Positions 51,293-60,977 of a DNA stretch of 64,000 nucleotides are shown piece by piece. Position 1 is the stretch's first letter, and each line of letters opens with the position of its first letter. Made by a program: the position numbers and the translations under genes. Source of the stretch: Prosapia bicincta (lineage: Eukaryota; Arthropoda; Insecta; Hemiptera; Cercopidae); NCBI GenBank assembly GCA_036971475.1, contig JBAIZL010000006.1, positions 62,573,398 through 62,637,397 of the forward strand, in the 5' to 3' direction. The notes below the pieces were generated by a model. The model did no database searches. It saw only the letters and a program-made list of their open reading frames with translations, and was not told the DNA's origin.

Positions 51293-51607
51293 ATTCCTTC
51301 TATTAGCTTACACTCTCCTTATATATCTTGTACAAATTTTCAATCGTTAATAAAATACGTTTTTATTCATCCAATCAACTTGAAACACATTTTTTTAAAC
51401 ATATAGCGAATGCCAATTTATGTAATACAGTTTTCAAAGATGTACCTAGATTTTTCTACCCATTTGGTTGTCGTCGAAACCTCCATTTTACAACCTGTTG
51501 CCATGGTTACCACACAATATCATAAAAAGTGCTCTGGGGTAACTAAAATAAAATTGTTCTTTGGTAACCTCAGTAGTACTTGAAACATGTTTGTTTATAT
51601 TACTTGT
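51293..51607 (+). mobile_element. Interspersed family, copy H lacking the tRNA module
   Basis: Same ends as copies F and G, and the same GTCGAAACCTCC and GTTGCCATGGTTACCACACA blocks. Where F has about 170 bp with the tRNA-like module between AATACAGTTTT and CAAAGATGTA, copy H joins them directly (AATACAGTTTTCAAAGATGT). Confidence 0.85.
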
Positions 51608-52120
51608 TTATTAAAGTAACATTAAATAGTTTTACGCCAGACTGTTTTTTACCATTATTTTCGGATCTTAATTGTTTTTGCTTTGACTTTTGTGTTGACA
51701 ATATTTTTATTTTAACATCCTATAACCAATAGTTGTAATCTTGTAACATATGAACATTAGAGTGATGTTATAGTAGTAGCAAAATTACACTATGAAAGAA
51801 ATTTTTATACTTGTAATAGAGGGTTTATAAAATAAAATTGTTTTTCTCAAAGCTTGTAGTTTCGTATAATCATCGTTCCCCCAGGACTAGGTGTCATTGT
51901 AACGATATTTTCATTGTAATAACCATTATACCAATAATTGCTATCTTGTATCACATGTACGTTTTAGTCGATATAGTAGTATCACAATTATGAATTAATG
52001 TTGTAACGTTCCAATTATATACTTATATATAACACTGCACAGCAGTTAAAACAAACAAGTTAAAACAAGTTTTTCTCAAAACTTGTAATTTTGAATCTTC
52101 ATAATTTCTCCCTTGTGGTT
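51608..52120. other. No gene seen
   Basis: AT-rich, with a loose internal repetition (TGTAATCTTGTAACATATGA near 51733; GCTATCTTGTATCACATGTA near 51939). Confidence 0.45.
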
Positions 52121-52124
52121 TTCA

Positions 52125-52663
52125 AATGAAAAGAGAATACTTCCTAAACGATGGAATAAGAGAAATAACAAAACATGAATATTTTCTTAATCACAGTTTA
52201 CGACAGAAAAAGAGAAGAGAATATTACCTTAACGATAGCATCCGAGCAATAACAAAACAAGAATATTCTTTTAATCATAGTTTTCGACAGCAAATGAAAA
52301 GAGAATATTTCCTTAACGACGGAATTCGAGAAATAACAAAATGAGAATATTTCCTTAACCACAGTATTCATAAACTAATGAAAAGAGAATATCTCCTTAA
52401 CGATGGAATTCGAGAAATAACAAAACGTGAATATTTCCTTAACCATATTATTCGTCAAGTAATGAAAAGAGAATATCTCCTTAACGATGGAATTCGAGAA
52501 ATAACAAAACGTGAATATTTCCTTAACCATATTATTCGTCAAGTAATGAAAAAAGAATATCTCCTTAGCGATGGAATTCGAGAAATAACAAAACGGGAAT
52601 ATTTCCTTAACCATATTACTCGTCAAGTAATGAAAAGAGAACATTTCCTTAACGATGTTTGCA
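52125..52663 (+). repeat. 84-bp minisatellite, block 2
   Basis: Same unit as block 3: AATGAAAAGAGAATATCTCC, TTAACGATGGAATTCGAGAA, ATAACAAAACGTGAATATTT, CCTTAACCATATTATTCGTC and AAGT. The unit is two related 42-bp halves. Because 84 is 28 codons, frames stay open on both strands. The right end stops abruptly at the Tigger-like element. Confidence 0.93.
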
Positions 52664-53902
52664 CTTATAATAACAAGAAGTCAAAATATGAAGTTTATAG
52701 TATAATAATTTAAACATTAAGTTTATAAATTATATTAAAAAAAATATTAGTTAACTAAATCATTTATCGTTAGAAAATCTATTTGGAACCACAATTTTCC
52801 ACCAGATTTAACCGGTTCACTTAACTCTACTGGTTTTGCGAGTTTAACCACAATATCTTCAGCTGCAAAAGCAAAAACGTTTAAGGATTCTTTTAAAAAT
52901 TTGCTGCCATTTCCAATTCGTTTGGAGAATTGAATTTGGTATTCAAAATCCTGTTGATGTTTGGAAATAATTTTTTCTACATAATGCACTGGTGGCCCAT
53001 ACGTTTTGCTAAACCCTACCAAAAAATATTCTCCTACTTCAAAAAGGCTCTTTAAAAATTAATTTCTTCTTGCTTTTCATCTATTTCTTGGTTCATTAGT
53101 TCCATCAATTCTGTCAAATCTTCTTCATCTTCTGAAACCAAATTAATGAAACGTTTTTTTCTAGTCTTATTTCTGTTGTTGATTTTAAGGCTATGAGAAC
53201 TGATTTTTACTATTTTTCTCTCGAATTGTATCTATCTCAGGAATATTTGTAGCTATTTTAGAAGACCCAGGCTTTCTGAGTTTTTTTGTTCTACCTTTTG
53301 TCTAGCAGCAACCTTAGGGTAAGGCTGTATCTGCTCTGGAGTTATAATGGGAGAAGTAAAAGGAGTTTGGTTAACGTTTTCATTTTTAAAATCTATCACT
53401 GGTGCAAGTTTAATGTACTTATAATCATTGATCATTGGTACATCACGTTGTTTTAATCCAAGGTACACGGCGGAGGGTCTTTCTAAGCTTAACCTTCTTA
53501 GTGATCCAGGTTACGTTTAAAACTAAAATATATCATAAAAAATTACTCACTAAATACCACTGACTCAAGTCCTGTATATGTGGTCTGTAGGTTCATTAAA
53601 TTGATGTGTGTGTTTTTATAAATGTGGTATTTTTCTAGTGAGTTTAATTCTATTGCAGTATGTGACTTAAAACAAAAAACTCAATAGTCAATTCACCAAA
53701 AAATTATTACTTTTGGCACTTAAAATCTCTATTTACATTTTACTATAAAACAAAAGCACATGGACATCCACTCTCTCACATAGCAGCACTTTAGTGAGTA
53801 AACATTTAAATAGTACAGTTGATGTTACATAGATAACAGTTTCTGTCAAGAAATTGAAGGTGATCTAAAGTACACTATGATCAAGGTACAACAGTCTCCC
53901 CT
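52664..53902 (-). mobile_element. Decayed Tigger/pogo-type transposon splitting the 84-bp array
   Basis: Contains the transposase remnant described separately. The minus-strand 5' end reads GGGGAGACTGTTGTACCTTG, next to TA (53903-53904) where the 84-bp array resumes. A matching inverted end on the left was not found, so that end is truncated or too diverged. The N-terminal DNA-binding and DDE parts are absent, which implies an internal deletion. Confidence 0.6.
52747..53470 (-). pseudogene. Tigger/Jerky-like transposase C-terminal remnant
   Basis: Transposases of this group cut and paste pogo/Tigger transposons. Reading on the minus strand, the first piece (53253-53468) has ITPEQIQPYPKVAARQK, like the linker after the DDE domain (usually PE-I-PYPKA-R). 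It continues after a frame change with SSKIATNIPEIDTI, then an acidic DEEDLTELMEL stretch. A third piece (52747-53022, open slightly upstream as VGEYFLVGFSKTYG) matches the small C-terminal domain with HYVEKII, DFEYQIQFSKR, EDIVVKLAKP and a final FQIDF. Known family relatives have VGDFVLV, HYVGKV, EDVVAKLP-like words there. At least two frameshifts separate the pieces, so it is inactive. Confidence 0.7.
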
Positions 53903-55108
53903 ATTATTCGTCAAGTAATGAAAAGAGAATATCTCCTTGACGACGGAATTAGAGAAATAACAAAACGAGAATATTTCCTTAAATATAGTATTCGTCAACT
54001 AATGAACAGAGAATATCTCCTTAACGACGGAGACCGAGAAGTAAAAAAACGAGATTATTTCCTTAACCATATTATTCATCAAGTAATGAAAAGAGAATAT
54101 CTCCTTAACGACGGAATTAGAGAAATAACCAAACGAGAATATTTCCTTAACTATAGTATTCGTCAAGTAATGAACAGAGAATATCTCCTTAACGATGGCA
54201 TTCGAGAAGTAACAAAACGAGAATATTTCCTTAACCATATTATTCATCAAGTAATGAAAAGAGAATATCTCCTTAACGACGGAATTAGAGAAATAACAAA
54301 ACGAGAATATTTCCTTAACTATAGTATTCGTCAAGTAATGAACAGAGAATATCTCCTTAACGATGGCATTCGAGAAGTAACAAAACGAGAATATTTCCTT
54401 AACCATATTATTCATCAAGTAATGAAAAGAGAATATCTCCTTGACGCGGAATTAGAGAAATAACAAAACGAGAATATTTCCTTAACTATAGTATTCGTCA
54501 AGTAATGAACAGAGAATATCTCCTTAACGACGGAGACCGAGAAGTAAAATAACGAGAATATTTCCTTAACCATATTATTCATCAAGTAATGAAAAGAGAA
54601 TATCTCCTTAACGACGGAATTAGAGAAATAACAAAACGAGAATATTTCCTTAACTACATTATTCATCAAGTAATGAAAAGAGAATATCTCCTTAACGACG
54701 GAATTAGAGAAATAACAAAACGAGAATATTTCCTTAACTATAGTATTCGTCAAGTAATGAACAGAGAATATCTCCTTAACGACGGAGTTCGAGAAATAAC
54801 AAAACGAGAATATTTCCTTAACCATATTATTCATCAAGTAATGAAAAGAGAATATCTCCTTGACGCGGAATTAGAGAAATAACAAAACGAGAATATTTCC
54901 TTAACTATAGTATTCGTCAAGTAATGAACAGAGAATATCTCCTTAACGACGGAGACCGAGAAATAACAAAACGAGAATATTTCCTTAACCATATTATTCA
55001 TCAAATAATGAAAAGAGAATATCTCCTTGACGCGGAATTAGAGAAATAACAAAACGAGAATACTTCGTTAACCATAGTATTTGTAAACTAATGAAAAGAG
55101 AATATTGC
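53903..55108 (+). repeat. 84-bp minisatellite, block 3, about 14 units
   Basis: Highly similar units with AATGAAAAGAGAATATCTCC, TTAACGACGGAATTAGAGAA, ATAACAAAACGAGAATATTT and CCTTAACCATATTATTCATC. Half-units alternate AAAGAG/AACAGAG and ATTCATC/ATTCGTC, giving a longer higher-order period. Several units lack one base (TTGACGCGGAATTAG), which breaks the open frames of 97-181 codons. Frames on both strands are repeat artefacts. Confidence 0.95.
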
Positions 55109-55310
55109 CCTAACTATACAATTCACCGGAATGCTTTCATTGTTCTTCTTCGCTGTCTTTATGCGTTCATTAGAAAAACCGATTCCATAAGTCGGACGTT
55201 GTGGCTGTAAGTCAAATAGCAAATTGTATCGATCTCTAAATGTTTACTTTTATTTGCGGGTCTGTTTAAACAGTAAGTGAAATAAATAGGAGAGCTGGAA
55301 TGAACGAAAT

Positions 55311-55733
55311 TTAAATACACTTTGTATAGAGATTGCATCTAAGATAGTTTCTTGGAGTGTACACTACCAAACTACGACATCCATGACCAACCTCGGATAC
55401 GTCGCAACTACCGAACCCTGTGATCCTTCCGTTCAGGTCAACGTAGCTTGGAAGACGAGAATGTAGCCCAGCCGGAGCCGTTCTCAGGAGATGCGCTTCG
55501 TGATCCAGGTGATGGAATCTGACGGCGCCGTACTGAGCATGTTCTGATTGTCTCGCTGGATGCTCAGATTGTCTGGCGAAATGATCGTTGGAAGCGGGGG
55601 CGTGCTGCTGGTGCAGCTGGTTGAATCGCTTCTGGAACTTCTGGTGCACTTGGTCGCCGGTCAGGTGCTGCTTTTTTATGTTCCTCCGCGCCTGGCGCGA
55701 AGCTATAGACGCCCCGCCAGCTGCAGCGTACAT
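55311..55733 (-). CDS. Probable coding exon, uncharacterised protein
   Basis: The best real coding candidate here. The minus-strand frame of 140 codons has strong C/G bias at third positions over residues 1-110 (AAG CAG CAC CTG ACC GGC and similar) in a clearly GC-richer island (about 55380-55735). Residues 1-30 begin MYAAAGGASIASRQARRNIK, a small-residue start then a basic patch; then comes a Gln/His-rich part, KFQKRFNQLHQQHAP, with a doubled ARQSEH word. There is no transmembrane helix in the piece. The ATG has A at -3. Alternatively the exon starts at an acceptor just upstream (TTTTCTAAG or TCTAAGTAAG), since the second would give an open CA-ATA-ATG. Coding quality drops after about residue 115, where GAG|GTTGGT or TTCG|GTAGTT could be a donor. 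So it may be an internal or first exon rather than a complete gene. I do not recognise the protein. Confidence 0.6.
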   Translation of the reverse strand: MYAAAGGASIASRQARRNIKKQHLTGDQVHQKFQKRFNQLHQQHAPASNDHFARQSEHPARQSEHAQYGAVRFHHLDHEAHLLRTAPAGLHSRLPSYVDLNGRITGFGSCDVSEVGHGCRSLVVYTPRNYLRCNLYTKCI

Positions 55734-55805
55734 TATTGCTTACTTAGAAAACACCACTTTCATTCTGATTGGTTTCTATTCCGACTCCAAAGAATGGCAA
55801 TCTGA

Positions 55806-56064
55806 AACAAAAAAAGAAAATTTTCATGTAGACTATTGTTAAAACAGTTTCTAAAGAACAATTTTAATCATAAAATAATAGTAATGAGGTTATTTGAGAT
55901 TTACGATCCAATCACCAGCAATACAACTTGTAAAAGCCAGATAGCATAAAAGCCCCTCTCTTCCAGGAACACAACTGTAAGCATTAATATGTAACTAAAT
56001 TACTTTTTTACATTGACGCAACACATTTGTGTTAAATAGATATGACAGGTAAGGGATAAGAGAG
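55806..56064. other. No gene seen
   Basis: AT-rich spacer. This would be upstream intron or 5' flank of the exon candidate if that gene is read on the minus strand. Confidence 0.4.
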
Positions 56065-56485
56065 AATATATAGCATACTATTCAAAGGGAGAATTCAAAT
56101 GTTATGGGAGAATATGTAACATATTATTATTATGTAATGTAAGTAATTTAAGAGAATATGTAAGAAGTTATTCGTATGTAAGGCCTGTGTTATAAGATAA
56201 TATGTAACATGCTATTCATATGTAAGTGATTTGAGAGAACATGTACAATGTTATTCGTATGTAAGTGATATGAGAGAACATGTATAATGTTGTTCATATG
56301 TAAGTGACGAGAGAATATGTACAATGTTATTCGTATGTAAGGCTAGTGTAATAAGAGAATATGGTATTAGTATGTAAGATTAGTGTTAGGAGATAATATG
56401 TAACACGTTATTCGTATGTAAGTGATATTAGAGAACATGTACAATGTTATTTGTATGTAAGTGATAAAAGAGAATAAGTAACCTG
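56065..56485. repeat. Degenerate ~40-bp minisatellite, about 11 units
   Basis: Units like GAGAATATGTAACATGTTAT, TCGTATGTAAGTGATATGA. A second unit type has AAGGCTAGTGTAATA in place of the last part. Confidence 0.88.
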
Positions 56486-56735
56486 GTACAGGGTTTAAAG
56501 AGACCAAAGCATCATGCTCGCAGACTTGCTCTTTTTAGGGTCTATAAAGAGCGCCTCCTCGTTATACACGCTCCGGAAAAGAAAAGATGGATAGGAACAA
56601 GGGAAGCGTGTAATGATCTCTTGATCGCGTGGGAAGAGTCATTAGATCCGGGGCGGCGAGAGGCGTCTCCCGCATCCAGTGGGAGATGCACGGAGTGATA
56701 CTAACAAAATATCGTCATTTTTGAGGATGTGAATA
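56486..56735. other. GC-richer unique patch
   Basis: At 56560-56700 GC rises (CGGGGCGGCGAGAGGCGTCT near 56650), but frames are short on both strands. Unassigned; could be a non-coding exon or element piece. Confidence 0.3.
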
Positions 56736-57258
56736 TACAGCGTGTTCCAAACAGGATGCTAGGATTTGTTACGAGAGATACTGAAAAACTGTTGAAGGTA
56801 ACGATTGAAACATTATTCTGAAGTTGAAATATGAAAGTTTTGTTTTCTATGTTTGCCAGTTTTATGGTCAATGAGATTGTTGGCAATCCCAATATTCTTA
56901 AGAGCGCTGTTCTCAGGCGATGCTACACGCCACTTAGTGGTGTTATCGTCAGAAAAGTAGGATATGGGGTCCAGATAACCTGACGTCGTGCAGGAACATT
57001 CGCCAAAAGTAAACGTGTGGTGTGGGTTAATGTATGACCAAGTAATAGGCCTTTTCTTTTTCGTCGAAAAAACAATTAGTTACATAATTTATCTTGATAT
57101 GTTAGAACAATTTTTGTTTCCTCAAATTAAAGACACTGAAGAACATAGTAAGATATGAAAAAAATTGTTCTTTCCTCTTCAATTTTACATTTAAATCATT
57201 TAGTTACTTTGAGTGATTTTTAGTAACCATCCCGGCATTATTTTTGGAACACCATGTA
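56736..57258. mobile_element. Arthropod-type inverted-repeat transposon, non-autonomous
   Basis: Left end TACAGCGTGTTCCAAA; the right end read inversely is TACATGGTGTTCCAAAAATA. This matches the TACAGGGTGTTCCAAAA terminus seen in many arthropod genomes. The 523-bp interior has a 63-codon minus frame only (56701-56892) and no transposase. Target duplication not clear. Confidence 0.7.
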
Positions 57259-59340
57259 TTATTTGCTAGAATTTGAAGACTCAATGTTGTCATTCTTTCA
57301 ATACAAATCGAATGCCGCACATAATTTCCAAAACGGACGAGGGCAGCGCTGTTTTCTTACAAACAGGTTTTCTCACGTTTGGTTTTTTATTATCCTACAT
57401 TTCTAAATTATACTATAATTTGTAATTATTGTAATAATAAATTGTAATTTGTAACTTTTCGTTATTCCAGTTTGTTGTACTATTTCCTTTATTTATCGAC
57501 GGTTTCTTTTCATTAATTTCTTTCGTTTTATGTAACCACAATTTCTTTTATTTAAAAATTATGGTATCTTCGAATATGTCTTGCTTATTTTCAAATTTAT
57601 TCCTTATTTTTATAGAATTTAGCGTCGTCCTTAACAGTGACAGAACTACATTTTTATACTTTGTAGAACGAAACAAGTCTTTTGTTGCAGTTTAAAGACT
57701 ATAGGATAAAGAAAATATTTTTAATGTTTAATTGTTGTATGCAAAATAGAATGTAATGTAACAGCATTTTTATTTATTCTTGATGGAATATAGATTACTT
57801 CTAAAATGTATTGTGCATTGGGGGTAAGTTAATGCATGTCCTATTACTTCAATGAACTTTAGAAAATACCTAATTCAAAAGTTTTTTAAAAAGCATAATT
57901 TTAGTTTATAGCTGTCGAAGTTTTAATACGGGAAATATGTACAGAAACTTATTGCAAAAAAATATAATTACTTTTAGACATAGATTTTAATTTAATATTA
58001 ATATCAAATGCAGACAATAACATTACCAGGCAATAAATACAGTTATTGTATGAAACAATACGTTTAACATAATAAAAACCCAACCTCTAAATAACGTCTA
58101 AATGTAGACGAATCCAGCTGGTAACATTGCCCGTCATAATTGATTTCTGTCGCCTTACGAGGGGTTATATTTCTACAGGTTTACTCCCGCCATAATCTTA
58201 GCCGCATTATATGCTCCTATCGAAGTATCACATTCCACAAGAGATGATACAACATATACTTGTGATCACCCTAAATTTATAAAATACGAAAGTAATACTT
58301 GGGAAAAATTTTAAAACATTTTATCACGTAACTGGAAAATGCAAAACAACGCTTTGATAAAATGGGTTATATTCTAACCCTGTTATTACGGATAATAAAT
58401 ATTGATAACTATTTCACCCCGATATTTCCCCTTTCATGACATTAGTTGCGTGTTACATTTTTTTCTGGCCTACATATTTTGTTTCGCGTTTTTTTTTAAA
58501 CTATCACTTTGCATCAGGTCGAGCTATTTCAAGCAGTATATAATTTGAGGTGACCACAGAGCACGGGAAGTGACATTTTAGTAAGACGATTGTTACTGTA
58601 CAACGCAGGTGCAACTAACTTCACTTAAGAACTAATGCGTTTCTATTCCCCGTTCTCAGTTTATTTGGCAGCACATTGCAGGGTTTATATACATTTCTTA
58701 TGCTACTACCCGAGCTGAAAACATCTCGCCAGAGATAACAGTTATTTCCTCTAGAAAATAGTTATTGCGCTATAAGTTATTCTTTAAGAACGTTTGTTAC
58801 CTTGTAAATAATATTAAACTTTCACTGAATTAAGAAAAAATAAGACAAAAGTATGATACTGAATCAAGTTGAAAAGTTGATTTTCAAAAGGTTCCCGCTT
58901 ATGAACTTATTTCCAAAGAATTAATTACAAGCCTATACATTATTATTAGAACTATCGCACTAAAAATAAACGTTAGCTCAACATTACTTTATTCCCCACT
59001 GGATTTAAATATTAAAGGGCTTAATGAACCAAAAACAAATTTGGGATAAAAGTATTATAACCTCTTCTATTAGCAAGCACACTTTTATGTTTAAAGATAT
59101 GTTTAACCTGTGATCCCGATATGAAAGTAATAATTTTTTAAGGACGCATGTAGTGCCATGTCAGTAGGACGGCTAGTAGTGCCAACATAGGTCTTGGCCA
59201 GTGAGACGTTGAATCCCTATGAAATGTTTTATTGCTTTGTCTGTTGGTTTTCTTAATTATTCTTGTTTGTAAAACTACGTTGCCTAGGAAATATGAAATG
59301 GATTGTTTGGCGAATCAAGTGTCAGTCATTTACTCTAGCG
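57259..59340. other. AT-rich stretch, no gene seen
   Basis: About 2 kb with no frame longer than about 60 codons, no repeat family and no RNA gene that I can recognise. Slightly richer spots at 58080-58240 and 58540-58740 are closed in all frames. Confidence 0.55.
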
Positions 59341-59342
59341 CC

Positions 59343-59712
59343 ACTGTTTCGACAAGTTCGTTGCCATCATCAGGCGTATTGTTTAGGTACAGCTTTTCCG
59401 GTTTACTTCATTCTTAAATTCCCTTTTCACAGAATTTTTTTACACTACTCCCTTAATTATAGCTGGGCTTCTCTTGAGACATCCTTTCAACATTTTTCCG
59501 TAATTAACAGGTTTCAATATAGAGATTACCAAGTTAAACACCTTCCCGTATACTTAGCAAGAAGCTGCAATAAACTCAAACTCACTATCTACGATAAAGT
59601 TTGAGAGAACACCAAAATTAAGTGAAAACGGGGATATAAGAAAGAAGGAAACCAGAAATACTGCTCCTAGACAATAAACCAGATGAAGACAACGAACTTG
59701 TCGAAACAGTTT
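59343..59712. mobile_element. Palindromic element with hairpin-CGAAACAGT arms
   Basis: Arms (59343-59405 and about 59648-59712) are inverted copies: ACTGTTTCGACAAGTTCGTT, CATCATCAGGCGTATTGTTT left versus, inverted, TTCATCTGGTTTATTGTCTA right. The motif occurs on both, reading outwards: minus CCTGATGATGGCAACGAACT and plus CAGATGAAGACAACGAACTT, each followed by TGTCGAAACAGT. The stems are GGCAA/TTGTC and GACAA/TTGTC around CGAAC, so the stem is kept despite two changes. Frames inside (59232-59417, 59263-59604) show no known domain. Confidence 0.7.
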
Positions 59713-59954
59713 GATAAACTATCGGCTAGAATCTCCGTTTTAATTTAACCCTGGCAAACATTTATTTGTTCACTCAGCTATATGAAGTTGTTTATAGCAA
59801 CAAGTTGGAGATGATTTTCCATTCTCTTTAGTTAAATTCTTTTAGTAGGTATATTCATATAAAACTTTATATTTTATAAATGTTTATTAAATTATTTACA
59901 AAGTCTTTGTTTTGAAATTTTATAAACTGAAAAATATGCAACGTTAAATATACA

Positions 59955-60215
59955 TTACACTCTCAATTGTCCAATACTTCCAATAAACTCTCAATTGTCA
60001 AATACTTTCAATAAACTCACAATTGTCTAATACATCCAATAAACTCTCAATTGTCTAATACTTCCAATAAACTCTCAATTTCCTAATACTTCGAATAAAC
60101 TCTCAATTATCAAATACTTCCAATAAACTCTCAATTACCAAATACTTCCAATAAACTCTCAATTGTCTAATACTTCCAATAAACTCTCAATTGTGTAATA
60201 CTGCCAATGAACTCC
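59955..60215. repeat. 28-bp minisatellite, about 9 units
   Basis: Units of CAATAAACTCTCAATTGTCT and AATACTTC with few changes. Unrelated to the other 28-bp family. Confidence 0.92.
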
Positions 60216-60383
60216 CAACAGAAAATACATCGCAATTGTATAAATTAGTACTGGACAAAATTAAAGTTAAAAAAGATTTAAATCGATTTGTTTGCGACGG
60301 TAAAAAATTAAGCATGAAGACTAAAGGCTTGTTATAGGTTTGTCGATATCTCAAATATGGAGGTAAACTAAATACGAAGAAAG

Positions 60384-60387
<4 letters not shown>

Positions 60388-60431
<44 letters not shown>

Positions 60432-60550
60432 TCGCTCTTCTTCTGTTATTGGGTTCACCTCGTCAATGCTGGATGAGATTCTAGCGAAACGTCGGAACTG
60501 CGAATTTATGGACTGCAGAATGAACGGATGTACTCCAGATAGTAACTATT

Positions 60551-60598
<48 letters not shown>
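60388..60598. repeat. Two (AT)n runs around a hairpin-GAAACG motif
   Basis: AT microsatellites at 60388-60430 and 60555-60598 enclose a 125-bp unique piece. At 60468-60495 it has GCTGGATGAGATTCTAGCGA followed by AACGTCGG: a GCTGGA/TCTAGC stem (one G-U pair) directly before GAAACG. A 60-codon frame (60466-60648) runs into the second AT run and is not supported. Confidence 0.85.
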
Positions 60599-60599
<1 letters not shown>

Positions 60600-60600
<1 letters not shown>

Positions 60601-60975
60601 GTTTTTATTGTCATAGCAAAAATGTTTTTTATTTTCATATCATTATAAATATTACTTACTTAAATTACCAATATACTTATGTTTGTTTATTTGTTGCAAT
60701 TTCATACGATACTCATGTTATTAATATGGAGTAATTAAAATACAAAAATTATGACTGCTAAACGGTTTACAAGTAGTTATATTATTTATCCATAAACATT
60801 GTAGGATGCATTTATTACATTTCCTTCAATATATTTATAAAAATAGTTTAATTTTTATATTAGCATATTTAATTATATTAATAATAATATAATACATTAT
60901 GCCTGTATCTGAATGGATTCTCACACGCAGATTACAGCTTGAATTTAGAATTTATTTGAGGAACATGATAACAAA
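60600..60975. other. No gene seen
   Basis: Very AT-rich spacer before the 91-bp satellite. Confidence 0.55.
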
Positions 60976-60977
60976 AG

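Noticed and set aside
53918..54882. Repeat frames on both strands of the 84-bp array
   Set aside because: Unit of 28 codons; the frames break wherever single-base deletions occur.
55548..55842. Plus-strand frames of 84-85 codons opposite the exon candidate
   Set aside because: Shadows of the minus-strand frame, whose third-position bias is clear.
59232..59604. Frames within the palindromic element at 59343
   Set aside because: No domain or codon bias; they run through the inverted arm.
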